Below, piece by piece: positions 35,230 to 48,359 of a stretch of DNA of 64,000 nucleotides. A program made the position numbers and the translations under genes. This DNA is from Apostichopus japonicus (Eukaryota > Echinodermata > Holothuroidea > Aspidochirotida > Stichopodidae), in the NCBI RefSeq assembly GCF_037975245.1, contig NC_092576.1, positions 28,573,111-28,637,110 of the forward strand, written 5' to 3'. How positions within the stretch are numbered: the first letter of the stretch is position 1; each line of letters begins with the position of its first letter. Under the pieces are notes generated by a model. It saw only the letters and a program-made list of their open reading frames with translations, made no database searches and had not been told where the DNA came from.

Positions 35230-37176
35230 CCCTATTTATTGTACTGCGCGTGCTTGCTACAATATTGACATTACTTGCCAATTAAACAATACTTACATTA
35301 CTAGACTTTGACATATAGTCTCTGTACATTTGCAGTTTTAGAGGCTAGCTGCGTAGGTCACTTATTTGAGCCTGTCACTGGCGCTCAAAAGTTACCTACA
35401 TGACTATACTCCATGGTGTGTTGTCCGCCCCCCAAAAAATAACACCATGAACAACCAAAAAGTTATTCCTAGTACTGCAAGAACTCCTTGCGCACACTTC
35501 AACACTGTGAACTCTGTGATTATTTAATAACTGTTTCCAGGCCAGTGGGGTACGGCTAGTTTCTGCTATCCTACCGTGCTTTGGTTGCGTGGGAGTCGCC
35601 TTGGGCTAGCGTTAATTGTAGTACAAGTACTACGGGATTTGAATGCTCACTTATCACACTCTTGCATTCGTAATTAATCTTCATGGTAATTTATGAGGCT
35701 TTCTAAAGTACAGATGAAAACCATGGCTATAGGGAGTGTAATGATTGAGAAATAACTTTGAAGGTAAATTTCACTGTGGCAGGAGTATACATGTGAAAAA
35801 TATAACGTTCTGGTAGAGTGCCCTCTTCTTTAGGTTAGGCCGCGTCCAAGTAACGTTAGTGAGACCTGTTCCAGCTGTGTACGGAAGGGAATGCATTTTG
35901 TCTGTAATGCTTTACTCTTTAAAGGTTTCGACATCAAATAATATATTACACCTGTAAGCAGTTTGATATGTTGGTAGTTAAAGCATTATTATAGGTGGTT
36001 AGTAAAGAAGCATTATATGTTGGTAGCTTAGATAGTATATTGTCAGTTTTCGTTCTTAATATTAAGTTGTTATAGAAAGAATTGCCAATGACTTGGCACT
36101 TCTGGTACTCTACACATTGTTCTGCATTGGATTAACAATAATGCCGTTTATATTTTAATATGTCATAATGATGTCTATTGCATGTTTCCTTTCAAAATTG
36201 GTTTAGGCGATGGAAATGTTTTGTTTCTGGGATATGTAAATTCTGTATTCTTCTTTAATTATTGTTGTTTATATTCTTTTCTTCCGGTGCATAATCATAA
36301 CCCACTGCTCTGTTGATCTCGATTTCTGATTTTTGTTCCAATACATGGCGTCAACAAGCAAACATGGAGAAATATAAAATACTGTTTTCGTGCGTGCTCT
36401 CCACCGCACACCTCCTTACATACTGAAGAATATATATCGGTGCAATGGAATGGATGGAGCAACATAGTTTGGGCTCTCAGTTGGTTGTTTAATTGTATTG
36501 GAGTCTATTATAAAGTAAGAAGTTTTCCAATGGGAATAGTTAAATCTAAGAAAAGGTATGTTACGAACTAAGACCTGAACTGGTTATTATTTGTATTAAT
36601 GAACATTATATCATTTGTTAGGGCTGTGGTGGTCTTCGTCATATGTCGAGAAACGTTACATAGTACACGGATTTTAGCTGATGTGTAGAGGCCTATATAT
36701 ATTCCTATGAACGAAACTATTCACGTCGTTTTTGAACACGACAGTCAAGACGTTGCCATAAAATTGAGTCCCGGTACAATATTATACAGAATCATGACCT
36801 CATTCCAAGAGTTTATCATTGGTCTCGTGATTAGCGAACTATATTAAGAAATTCATAACATCAGACAAAGTGTTTACATATTATAATTTTGGTATGTCGT
36901 TTGGCGCCAAGCTATAACACGTTCAACAAACGCAAAGCGAAACTATAACTGCACAGAAGCGGACTATCGACTTATGGATCAAATTCCAACTGAGCGATTG
37001 AACAAACATTTAAGTATTGATATGGATTGCTTTGTTCAGAACGTTCGAGAAATGGTACGCTTACCATTAACATACCTGAAGTGAGGACGGTTGGATTGTT
37101 GTATACAAAGGGACGTTTCAAAAATATATCCGGGATTACTTTATCATATTACTTACGACAGGAAGAACATAAGACG
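35230..37176. other. Intergenic, upstream of gene C
   Basis: About 1.9 kb without supported exons; presumably holds the gene C promoter. No clear core promoter could be picked by eye. Confidence 0.4.
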
Positions 37177-37228
37177 ATGACTGTCCTAACACTCGTTGCA
37201 GCTACATTATGTTCGCTGCTGATTTGTG
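37177..37228 (+). CDS. Gene C exon 1: start and signal peptide
   Basis: MTVLTLVAATLCSLLIC is a typical leader, ending phase 1 at TGTG|GTAACT. The frame is open upstream to an ATG at 37027, but that extension carries no features and would place the leader internally. Confidence 0.7.
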
Positions 37229-40200
37229 GTAACTTGATTTCTTTCTATATTACTTTCTTCAGTTCAGAAAAATGCTGTTAACACGTCACAAACAACCATG
37301 ATACATTAACTACTACTTCGAGACTACAAGTTTGCTACTTTTCTACATAATGTTGCCATGAAGTTAAAGACTAATATGTAATATATAATTGCAGTGTGGT
37401 ACAATTAACATTACTTCTGACAACTTGGCAAAACACTTGGTTTATGTTGCTTGACATAAGTAAATGTAAGGACGTTTCTCTACGCCGTCCCCTTGTTTAA
37501 ATCGGTGAAACTATCGATCTCTGAAAATGATTTTTCTTGTTTGAACCACAAACCTCCGTCCTCTTTTTTATCATTTTAATCGGCATTTAATGTAGTGCTA
37601 GTTTATTTGTACTTTATAAGTATTTACTATGTTATAATTGGTACGTAATGTATACCAATTATTACTACTCTGAAAAGACAGTGAATTACAGACAAGATCA
37701 CAAGACGTAATATGTTAAATATGGAAGACCAAGGTATCAATAATTAACTGATAAATTAAAAAATATACATTGACGATACGATCTAAAGTTATGCTTAGTG
37801 ATAAAAAAGCTTCAACATGGTTAAGAAGCTTAAAAACTCTGCCCCTTCATCCACCATTACTTAAAGTAATACAAGTTCCGTTCGGGCAACTATTAATGTG
37901 CGACAAAAATGGTAGGTAACAATTATTCTTGTTATGAAGAAGACATTACTTTTTGAGAAATATAACAAAAGCATGCGGCTCTGTGTCTTTGCAAAATGAT
38001 CACCTCCCTGTATTATCAATATGTTTATGTGAGCCCGGGTTGATTGGTTGTGTAAAAAGCGGCAGAAAGCCTTCCGAGACCAAAATGTTTAAAAAGTTGG
38101 TCGAAAAGAGGAGAAGTCCGTAATTAAAAATGAATCACCTTTTTATTAAATTGTTTTTATTAAATTGAGTAATCCTTTTAATTCTGTACATTTTCGTGTT
38201 GTTTTCATCACATATAAGCAACCAATAAGATACCAATATTCGGTTACGTCGACATTGAACTTGGTTACTTCACATTTGCTTAATTGCTACAAATTATTCG
38301 TATATACATCTTCTCCATACAGTAAGATCTTCCCTCTACATCATGTGGGTATAGTTCTTCTCAAAGTACAGGAAAAAAGTGTCCTAATTTCAATGGAATT
38401 TATCCCAATCTGTGAACGTATTCAATGTATGCATACTTAGCCATTGCACCTTCTCTTACTCAGGCGCCATGGAACCTATGTGTACACCATTGCAATACGC
38501 AGAACTGGGAGAAACGGTTACACTGGAATGCTCATTTGAAGAAGATTCCTATGGGATTTACTGGTATGACACGACGGATGTCACGGAAAGTCCATTTTTA
38601 TACTTAGATGAAGGAGTGAAAACCGGAGAAGGATATTTGTCAGGGGAGTTTGACATTCATGCCAACGGTTCTCTTATAATAAAGAATGTCTCATTAGACC
38701 ATGATCGCGTTTTCACCGTTGTTCAATTGCAGAACAGGGAGACCTTCACAATCACAAACAATGTCAAAGTTGTGGTAACAGGTACGTCTAAGAAATTTAT
38801 GCGTGCCATATACTAGAATGTGTCACTAAACACCAAACAAAGCCTCGCATGAAAAAGCCTTCTGGCAAGATGAGCCTTGGTTGGACAAATCGTCAGCTAG
38901 GGAATAAAGTCATATGAGCGTGGTACATATTTGTGTGTGCCATTCACTGCATTTGTTTCTATTTCTTGTATTCCGATATGTGTCTTTTATCAGCCACTTG
39001 AAGCACTTGAAACCAAACCAAGTTTTATGAAAGAGATTTGTTAATTGAATGCATAAAGGTCCTTTCAGCTGATTAAAATGTGACATTAATGTCAATCAGT
39101 GCATGGAGTAAATTGCATAGTCGCACAAATTAGTTCATCCAGCCCGTAGCTGATGTATTAAGAATGTCGTTGGAAACATGACGTTTTAAGAAACAAAATA
39201 AAGTCACATTTAAGCAGAGCTCAATATTACTCAATATTGTAACGACATGCATCAGTTAAAACTTGTACTCATGTGTGATTGTATTTCTACGATAGAGTGC
39301 TCATAAGATATGTAAGCAAACCATTCACTTGTACTTCTGGGCAATTCTCAAGGTATCTAACAAGCCAAACGTTATTACCAACATGTTTCAACACACAAAA
39401 ATACCATCTAAGAAATAACGAAGAAAACATACAACGTTTTAGATACTATATTTGTAAAAATAGATCAATTCTTTCACGTTAAATGTGATACTATAATAGA
39501 ACAATATTTTTCTTTGTAAGAAATAAGCTATACTGTTGTTACTTTCTTAAATTATGTCAGTGCTGTGACACTTCTAACTTTGACTTTTACAGTTCATCCA
39601 TCACTATCGTATCCCTCCATTCAGTGGTGCCATGAAAGTAGATATTGTTACAACCATCCACAGCACAATTTCACAGTGACCTGTTCCGCCAATGCCACTC
39701 GCCCACCCTTGACTTTGGCATGGAAGTTACAAACTGTCCATGGAAAGCAAAACATTTCTTTTGAAGCCAAGGTAGTCGAAAACCAAGGAGTGTTTACTAC
39801 TTTGATAGCAGTTGATCAGTCGGGATTGGAAAAAAACACTTTTGCGCCACTAGTCTGTGATACGGAGGTAAATCAACCTTTCAGTTCAATCAAGGATGCT
39901 TTTATCTTACTTGAAATAAATCAACCAGAAGTCATATTATCGGAAGCAGTCGTTCTGCGTCATTCCGAGAATGAATCTGTAATATTGCCTTGCTCTGATG
40001 ATGAACTTGTATTTTTTGTTTGGAAAAAGCAAATCAGCGCTTTTGAATACAAAGTCCTTGCTCACGGATCTTCCGGATATGCAATGATTGAATCCAGCGA
40101 ATACACTTTACTAAACAGTACGTCTCTGGACATACCAGGAAGTTCCGTAGAGTACAACGGCATTTACGTTTGTTTCTTCGGCGATGGGGTATATGAAGGA

Positions 40201-43200
40201 ATGACACTTTACAACGTTTCAGTCTCTGGTGAGTTCATTTTCCGTTGTTTTCCACAGCCTGTCAGTGTAAGTAGATATTATAAATTCACAGTTCACTATC
40301 AAACTGGAAATCTCATGAAACTTTCGATGTCTCTAACTTAACTGCAGAGTGGTTCGATTTCAAATTGATCTATTTAGGGCTTTATACATCGGGCATATTG
40401 TATAACCTACCAGTCTTCGAAATCAGTGAGTCATCATAGTTCCACCTTGGGACTTGATGGCAGCTTAACCGAAGTACTTCACAAGGAAGCAGTGGTATCT
40501 AGTCACTTGTTAAAGCAAAATTATGTCACGTATCGATCACAATATGTAAATGCATCAGCTTTGTGCTAGACATCTTCAATGTGTAGAATAATGATCCAAT
40601 GTTTAAACCAACATGGCAAAATGTACAGTCATTCCATTATACTATGTACGTAGTTTATCATTGAGGTCGTTAGAAGGTCAATTTACAAACAGTAGAAATT
40701 ACGATACTTTAAAAAGTTGCAACCTCTTCAATATCATGAACTTCACATATACTTTGGAACTGAAGCACACACGAAAAATTACTGTATTCAAGCACTAACG
40801 AGAAATGCAGTTTTAGGAGTACTAGGAGTACCACGAGACAGTTAATATCAAATGCAACATATATTTCCCCCCAAAATATCATTTTCATTTTCTTTTCTTT
40901 TCTTGCAGAATCGATTGGAACAGATCGTAAAAATGATAAGAATTGGACAGTAATAATCCTACCTTTAGTGATAGTAGTGATTGTTCTAGTTATAATGATA
41001 ATCGTAGTATTGATCAAGCGAGGTAATTCCATATATAATACTACGATGTATAATTTGGGTAAAATCATACTATGCATTACATACCTTTTAAAATATTAGA
41101 TTTATTTCACTTTGTAGAGATGCAAATGTTTGTATTGAGCATTGAACAACTTCATTGCAAAGAATATCACCTAGTAAGAGGCAGTCGGGCGACTTCCTCT
41201 CACGAATATAACTTAAAAACACAGTTACACGAACGCAGAAGTAACTGAATGACAGGGAATAGTAGCTGATGCAATGCGGGCGGGGGGGGGGGGGGCTTTT
41301 AAAATTTTAATGACATTCGCATAGTTTGAACAAAATTATCCATGTCTGGTTTACTTCTGTTTATCTTTTTATTCAATGTGCTTTTGATCAAAATACAAAC
41401 AAAAATATAATCACTAAAATGATAAAACAACATACACTGTGTACCAAATGGAACACATACATATTCATTCTGTTTCCATTCATAGAGAAACAATGTGGGG
41501 AATACAAACGAGCACCGACGTCAGGTGAGACGCTTCATTGCTTCATTGGTTTATGTTGGGCTTGTATACCAGACGTCTAGCCATACATTTGTTTGGTCTT
41601 TTCCTAAGACGAAACTGACTTAACTAACCTAACTAAATTACTGGTTATTTATAGTTTATATTCTTCGATTTCTTGCAGCAAACGTATAAATATATTTGTC
41701 TTAGTAAATTGAACTTGTAATCACTATGCAAAGTAACATGTAGCACATGTCATATAAGATTACGATCGATATTGTAAAGTGAATTGTTGAGTCAAGACAG
41801 ATTTTTTTTATTACATATTTCTTTTAAAAAAATAACTAAAATTGGTGGGCTGCAGGTGATAAGTTGGTATAGCAACTGAGAGATTACATTAATATCAAAT
41901 TGCAAAGATCCGTATATCTCAAATTATAGCAATTATAGCAAAGTACCGTATATCTCAATCAATCAATGACATGTAATGCATTTAAATCATCAAATGTTCG
42001 ACTGTAAAGCACAAACTACTACAGTTATGTCTACTGAAACAGGTGGACTTTCAAGCGAGCCTGACTAGTTCATGCCGACAGGTATTTACATATTCTGTCA
42101 CTCTGACCTGTGTCTTGATAACGAACACAACAAACGATTTAGAATGATAATTTATTGGTATATTCCTTGCAAATGAATATTGACATAAGCAACATAATCT
42201 TCCCCCAAACTACATTATACGCATTTTATTGTGATATTTTGCAAAGTGAAACTACACTTAAAGAATTCAAAAAGGTTTCCCTTTGTGACGTTTACCGTAA
42301 GTTGCAATTGGCTTTTGCAAATCAGAGCCACGTGTCTTCCGCCCTAACACATTTATACCTCTCACCTGCACCACCCCTCCCCCTATGATATTGCTACCCT
42401 CGGATGAATATGTATTATTAAAAATCATAAAACACACGTCTAGCGTGCGCAGAAATAGTAAACAAAAACAGGAACTCACTCTCACTCAGCAAAACATTTG
42501 AATTCAGTTAAGATAATATCAACAAACGGTTGGTAATTAAAGCTAAATATAGTTTTGTTTGTATCTCATGCACTTTTAATATTTGTTGACCCTAATGCCA
42601 GATACGGTCATATTTAATGACATGTTGATTTTCAAATTAATTATCTATTTTTCTTCTATTCTTTTCTTTTTCTATTTATTTTGACAGATAATCCAGGTGT
42701 CAAACAAGTTGACGGTACTAACATCAATGCGTCTTTGCTAGAACAAGAAACACCAGCCATACATGAACTCAACGACAGCCGTAAGCCAATAGAAAATTTT
42801 GAAGTCACTCTCACTCAGAAAAAATAAAACATTTTAATGTAATTAAGATAATGTAAAAAAGTGTTTGATAATTAAAGCTAAATAAAGTATTGTTCGTATC
42901 TCATGCACTTTTTAATATTTGTTGACTCTAATGCCATACACAGTAATATTTAATGAAATGTTGATTTTTATATTAATTATATATTTTTATTTTTATTTTG
43001 ACAGATAATCCAAGTGTCAAACAAGTTGACGGGACTAACATCAATGCGTCTTTGCTGAAACAAGGAACACCAGCAATATATGAACTCAACTACAGCCGTG
43101 AGCCAATAGAAAATTCAGATCTGAAAGTGAGAAAGTGTGACATCGGTGCATGTTCTGAAACACGCGATAACAAAGTAGTGCTGCTTGTTGGTGAGACTGG

Positions 43201-44548
43201 TGCTGGAAAGACAACGTTGATAAACGCCCTCGTGAATTATCTTTTAGGGGTCAAATGGAAAGATGATTTTCGCTATAAATTACCACTGGTTGATGAGGAA
43301 AAGAATAAATCGTACGGAGGAAGTCAAACAAAGTGGATTTCGGTTTACACCTTTCACGAACATAGATATAAAATTAATTGTAATATTACAATCATCGACA
43401 CCCCTGGGTTGGGCGATACCAATGGTAAAACGAGAGACGAAGAAATAATGAATCAAATACGAGGATTCTTTACGAATGAAATTGACCATTTAAATATGAT
43501 AGTCTTTGTCAAAAAGGTATCAGATTTGAGGAACACAGTAAGAGAAACATATATAACGAGCTTGGTCAAAAACCTCTTTGGCAAAGATGTGGCAAATATC
43601 ATATGCCTTTTTGGAACACATGCCTTAGTGAAAAACAATGAGAAGTTCAAAGATAATGCCAAAGAGTTTGGTTTTAAATTTATAGATCTATTTTTTTTTA
43701 ACAATAAACATTTGTATTTAGAGAAAGGTGCCAACAATTATATGGCACTGGAATCCCAATGGACGATGGGATGGAACAGTTTAATTTCATTTACAAATGT
43801 TTTGTCAGTATGTCCAAATGTAAGCCTAGAACTGACCAGGAGAGTAGGAACAGAAAGGGAACAGCTCAAGAAGTTCTTATCTCATTTTCCAAAGTTACTG
43901 AAAAGCAAGGTTTTCTCATACAAAGCGTTACAAGCTAAAGAGAATGCGTTACTCCTCAAGATCAATGGAAATAACCAGTTAGTCTATCAATATGAAGAAA
44001 CATACGAAGAGACAGTAAGAACCAACCTTCCTGATGGTAAAATGGCAATTGTTTGTATGCAATGTGAACGAACGTGTTGTTATCCGTGTTCTGCAAGATC
44101 GGTTTCGAGCTGCTCTTCATTTAGCTTTCTCTCCGTGGTTCGTGGATGTGAAAAATGCGAATCTCGTTGTAGGCTTGGTTATCATTTTAAGAAAAACTTT
44201 AAGTACGAACGAAAAGTAAGTACACGAATAATTACCAATGCAGCATTGGAAGAGAGACTAAAATCAGAAAAGTATGATGATATAAAGCAACTGCAAGAGA
44301 GAAACGAAAATAAAAAAACAAAAATATATGCCCAGGTCGAAACCATCAGAGACTGCATTGAGCGAATTAACAGGTTGTCTCTTGCATCAGCTGACACCAC
44401 CGTAAAACAGTTTCTTCAAAACATGATATCAAGCGAGACAGATGCAGCAGAAGCAGGTTGGAAAGATCGCGTTCAGTTCCTAAAAGAGCTTGCTTCATGC
44501 GAAGAAAAGGAGCTTTTGTCAAATTCAGATGATGATGACTCAATATGA
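37177..44548 (+). CDS. Gene C: Ig receptor with cytoplasmic GTPase, spliced model
   Basis: Exons: 37177-37228 signal peptide, 38464-38781 V-like Ig, 39593-40228 two Ig domains, 40909-41022 transmembrane, 41486-41524 short tail, then either 42688-42827 (tail with stop) or 43005-44548 (GTPase, stop at 44546). All junctions are phase 1, so both terminal exons fit the tail exon without a frameshift. Neither candidate terminal exon has a credible independent ATG start at its left end; both begin DNP.VKQVDGTNINASLL directly after a strong acceptor. Predicted product: a surface receptor with three Ig domains whose cytosolic part is a P-loop GTPase of septin/AIG1-like type, or a short-tailed isoform. 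The fusion is inferred from splice phase; transcripts would be decisive. Confidence 0.75.
38464..38781 (+). CDS. Gene C exon 2: V-like Ig domain
   Basis: 318 nt, phase 1-1, acceptor CTTACTCAG, donor ACAG|GTACGT. B strand VTLECSF, C strand GIYWYD, then NGSLIIKNVSLDHD. As in gene A the F-strand Cys is absent (RVFTVVQL) and an extra Cys precedes the domain core (MCTPLQYAELGE). Confidence 0.85.
39593..40228 (+). CDS. Gene C exon 3: two Ig domains
   Basis: 636 nt, phase 1-1, acceptor GACTTTTACAG, donor TCTG|GTGAGT. Domain one: FTVTCSAN, LAWKLQ, APLVCDTE. Domain two: VILPCSDD, FFVWKKQ, NGIYVCFFG, ending LYNVSVSG. Several N-glycosylation sites. Confidence 0.87.
40909..41022 (+). CDS. Gene C exon 4: transmembrane segment
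   Basis: 114 nt, phase 1-1, acceptor TTTTCTTGCAG, donor CGAG|GTAATT. A polar stalk rich in K, D and N is followed by PLVIVVIVLVIMIIVVL and then IKR: a single-pass anchor. Confidence 0.85.
41486..41524 (+). CDS. Gene C exon 5: short cytoplasmic linker
   Basis: 39 nt, phase 1-1, acceptor CATTCATAG, donor TCAG|GTGAGA. Encodes KQCGEYKRAPTS with one Tyr. It links the membrane anchor to either terminal exon. Confidence 0.6.
42478..43124 (+). repeat. Tandem duplication of intron plus exon head, about 330-bp unit
   Basis: Unit 1 (about 42478-42806) and unit 2 (about 42808-43124) both start cactctcactcag, run through matching intron text (tttgtatctcatgcactttt in unit 1), the acceptor and the first 40 codons. 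The junction itself creates the short exon's C-terminus and stop. Confidence 0.85.
42688..42827 (+). CDS. Gene C alternative last exon, short tail
   Basis: Acceptor TATTTTGACAG, phase 1 in. It is nearly the same as the first 40 residues of the GTPase exon (NPGVKQVDGTNINASLLEQ against NPSVKQVDGTNINASLLKQ), then diverges and ends FEVTLTQKK and TAA at 42825. AATAAA-type signals follow (42822-42827 and about 42876-42881), which could support cleavage here. It arose by a tandem duplication of about 330 bp. Use of this exon would give a receptor without GTPase. Confidence 0.6.
43005..44548 (+). CDS. Gene C terminal exon: septin/AIG1-like GTPase domain
   Basis: One large exon of about 513 codons, stop TGA at 44546. 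About 60 residues in comes the P-loop LLVGETGAGKTTLINAL (G1, near 43190), a SQT element (probable G2), then IIDTPGLGDT (G3, near 43400). The usual G4 (N/T-K-x-D or TxxD) is not clear: the strand reads NIICLFGTHALVKNN. After a helical region comes a Cys cluster, MAIVCMQCERTCCYPC and, later, GCEKCESRC (44042-44170), which may bind zinc. A coiled-coil-like helix (IKQLQERNENKKTK) and a C-terminal helix follow, ending in an acidic DDDDSI. It resembles the TRAFAC septin/AIG1 group. It has no N-terminal Met in frame near the start, which supports its being a 3' exon of gene C. Confidence 0.8.
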
Positions 44549-46249
44549 TAAGAATAAGAATTTTGAATATCTAAATACTATTCCATTTTGTTAGTAAAGT
44601 TTCTAATAGTATGCTAGTGAGATGTACAGTTAATTTTGAGAGGCTGAAATCGCATTTCTCTTTTATGAATATAGAGTTGTTCATTCGTCTTGTAATCAGC
44701 GTAAAAGTATTTCTTCCCAACTATTACCATAACCTTCTGTTTTACTGCTAACCTGAGATGGTAATGACTAACGCAATCGAAAATGCCTTGGAAATCACTT
44801 GCATACAAAAACTATTAATGACGATTATATGAATTACATTCTTCTTTTCAAGTTCTTTTTTGGGGATGTCTTTTGAGCTTGTAGTTTCCTCATTTATCAT
44901 GACACAATATCGTAATATTTTAATTCAGTTTTGTAATAGGTAACCGGAATCGGCTTACCGCCTTATGAAGTACTATGCATCTTAAGCATGAAGTATAACT
45001 TCAAAATCAATCTACATTGCCAAGATTCCTTACATAGTATAAAACAGCAATTCGCTTCAAAGTAACATGATATCAGCTTTGGTCGTACCATATATGATAA
45101 TCCTCTATTTTACTCAATTGGCTTTTCTTTTACAACGTTTACTCTATACTTTGTTGTCGTTGTCTTGCTGTTTATTTTTGCGTAAAGCTTTATGTATATG
45201 AGAGTTTTACGAGATTTATCTAAAGATTCAAGTGATTCTTCTTTCCGATGTCTGAATATATAACATTTGTGAGAGATCTATTGTAGAACATAACACGAAT
45301 AAATAAGTATGTGATAAAGAGATAAAAAGACCTTAAACCATTGTCCAACTTACTAATGGCCTATATAGCAGTAAACAATTATGCTTACATGTTTGTTTAA
45401 GTTAGACTGGGGTGACACTTTGAGGTCAACATTGCATGGATTTACTCAATTCTGAATGAGCCTACTCTTGGTCGAAAGTGTGATCAATGTTGATCATAGT
45501 TCTATAGGCACTGTTAATGTTCGTAAATTATATCAAGGAGAGAGTATAAATTAACAAATAGAAGTATGGAATGGAGGGAATACCAATGAGTGAACGAAGA
45601 GAATGAGATGTATCCATCTGACAAAAAAATACCGAAGATGTTGGTGCGATGTGAATTTTGTCCATGCTTCATACCGTTGGTATCGCATAGGCCTACGATA
45701 ATTCTTGCATTAGAGCATTTTCGCGATCTCAATCGTATTGCTTTACAATTGGTCAAACTTAATATGTGGTTTGCAGAGGTCAATTTCCAGTTTTCAAAAA
45801 CAAAATTAAATTGATACCATTAGATTGTATATGTGTGGACAACTATCTGCCATTTGGCCGGGGATAAATAGTTGTTTCAAGATGTTTGCAGCTCTGAATA
45901 TTTATATGTAAATGTGCGTGTGTGTGTTTGCCTCGTAGTCTTGATTGATGAAGTTGTGGCCCAGCTTACCAGAGGGGATGCATACCAATAATAAATAAAT
46001 TAAGACCACCCTTAACGTGTAGTAGGTATTTCATTATACGATGTCACTTGAGTTATAACCTATTTAGAATAATGTATTTAAAATATTTTGTTACAACTTG
46101 ATCAGAAATAAATTACATCTATGCTTGAAAAATGTTTCTGTTGCCGTTATTTGTAGATTGCATCTGCATTGTTTCAAGAGACAACATTTACCATATTAGA
46201 TCTATTCACACCAACTTGAACACATATCTGAATACTACATTATATTTCC

Positions 46250-47708
46250 CACGCATCCATGACTGTCATTTCAGTTGTTTCATCGTATTCAGTGACGCAA
46301 TCAGACTTTTTCATCTGGAAGGGGCAGATGGGGGGGGGGGCAAGTTTCGCGCGCGACTGGCTCGGTGATTTTAGGTATTTCACGGCAGTGTGCCGCATTC
46401 CCAAACAATTGTAACCATGGTAACGTTACTGTTATAACTGTTTCTTTACCTCATCAGAACAGGTTATTCCTGAGTTCCATCCGGTAAATTGTTGAAAGTC
46501 CAACTAAAATGTGAACTGTAGAGAAAGTTACTGTGCTATTAGCTGATAACCATGTGTGCTCAGTTCTCATACTGTTTACAGTACATACATGCAACACACA
46601 GTACATGTGCTTACAGCACAGCAGATCTTGACTGCAAAAGCTTGTATTCCTTTACAATTGGATGATCCCTTTTCTCAGTAAATTTCTTATCAAATTTAGA
46701 ATTTGAATAAACTTAAAAAATCAAAAAAGCTTAAAGCGATAGAATTTTGACAATTGGGTTCAGTTTTTCATCCTTTCAATTGTTTTGACTGAAGTTCTCA
46801 GTTTCATCTCGACTGTTCTTTCAAAAGTACAGGTTCAGCTAGAACATTGACTATGATTTACTATAATTATGATTTGTATCTAATGTACCATCGATTTAGG
46901 CTTCAGGCATTCAGCCACTACAAAACAGTCTGTCCAGCGCCATAGTCCACCGGTTACGTCATATTAATCGGCTTAAGTCTGTACAGTCGTCGGAAACAAT
47001 ATTTTGGTTAGGCCTGTTGTAACGATCGACTCTCAGTATGGGCGAGTTCACAAGTGCGGTGCTAAAATAACGTAATATATTGTTACAGAAATTTGGTCTA
47101 AAAGTCTGCAAATTACTTTTTGTTAAGTTGTTATTTTGTTAAGGCACTGAGCTCGAGTTATGTAACTTTGTTACTTTGATATCCCCGTCTCAGGCTCCAG
47201 AGTTCAAAATTTGTCGGGCGCTCTTGCGTCGTTTGTTTGTTAGTTAACCTTTTTTTTAGATCAGAGGAAACGCACCGCATTTCCCAGCGCCGAGTGCAAA
47301 AAATATTCCAAGATATAAAGAACCCACTTCCTGCGTACACGCGTTTCGGCCGACATCAAAAACTCTAAACGGGGGTCACCGCGCTCAGCTATGCAAGCTG
47401 CATCTTAAAACGAATTGATTGTTGTTTGTGTCAGGTAGAAGAGCGAAAGTTCTAAAAGTAGTCGGTCAGCGCTAAGTTGCAATCTTTAACTTCAATACAG
47501 CCCATGTGTTTAATTGAATGTGATTGGGTGAGGCTTCGTATATTTGTGTATCAAGGAGCTGTAATTGTATTTCCTGGTTCTGCCTGGTGACGCAATGGAA
47601 CGATCCCAGACATTTTACTGGATAATGGTTTCATTTGTTGTTATGCTTTCATGTGTTAAGATAAAACGTCAAAATAATCTAGGAATCTGAAAGCTACGAA
47701 TAAACCGT
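46250..47708. other. Insertion private to duplication copy 2
   Basis: About 1.45 kb absent from copy 1. It begins near a G homopolymer at 46330. No protein family or clear terminal repeat was recognised. Confidence 0.45.
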
Positions 47709-48004
47709 TAATATCTGATTGCTTGATTGACCATGTCAGTGAAGTGAATTTAACAAACGTTAAAGATTTTTTAGTCTATCGAGACCATAGATAATACTAA
47801 AGTGTTGTAAGCATAACTTGTGGTGTTACCATAACAGTTAAATGGCTGCCGCATTATTCTTACTCAGAATTCAATTCAGTATTTGGGAAAGATAGACATA
47901 CAAATACTTAAAAGAAACCTGAGGCCGAAGCTCGACCATCTCCCTAGTTTGTGAATATGTTTAGTTAAGACGAATTTTGACTGGGCTTCTGTTTAAGTCG
48001 CAAC

Positions 48005-48145
48005 GACCTTGAGATTTAATACAGCCCAATTTCGCAGGTTGCGACATGCAGCCCAGTTCGCGGGTTGCGAGATACAGCACAGTTCGCAGGTTGCGACATA
48101 TACAGCCCATTTCGCAAGTTGCGAGATATAGCACAGTTTGCAGGT
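48005..48145 (+). repeat. 26-bp minisatellite, array 2
   Basis: About five degenerate units like gttgcgagatacagcacag followed by ttcgcag. Interrupted on the right by a LINE-bearing insertion. Confidence 0.85.
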
Positions 48146-48359
48146 TTTACTTGGATTTACCTGGATTTACCTGGATGGCCACCCTCTCGTGTCGTCTCCG
48201 ATGAGGCTCTCGACAGAACGGCGCTTCGGGATAGGAGGTCTAATGACCCTTAAAATCCCACATTTCCTAAGTCCGTTGTTGAATGTGTTGATTATTCGGA
48301 CTCTAACTATATTCTGTTAAAGTAGGAGTTTCTTTTAACTTCTAGTCTCGCTCTTTTTG

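Noticed and set aside
42998-43004. GTPase exon as an independent gene starting at TTG 42998
   Set aside because: The TTG lies inside the splice acceptor tract; eukaryotic initiation there is improbable and the phase fits gene C.
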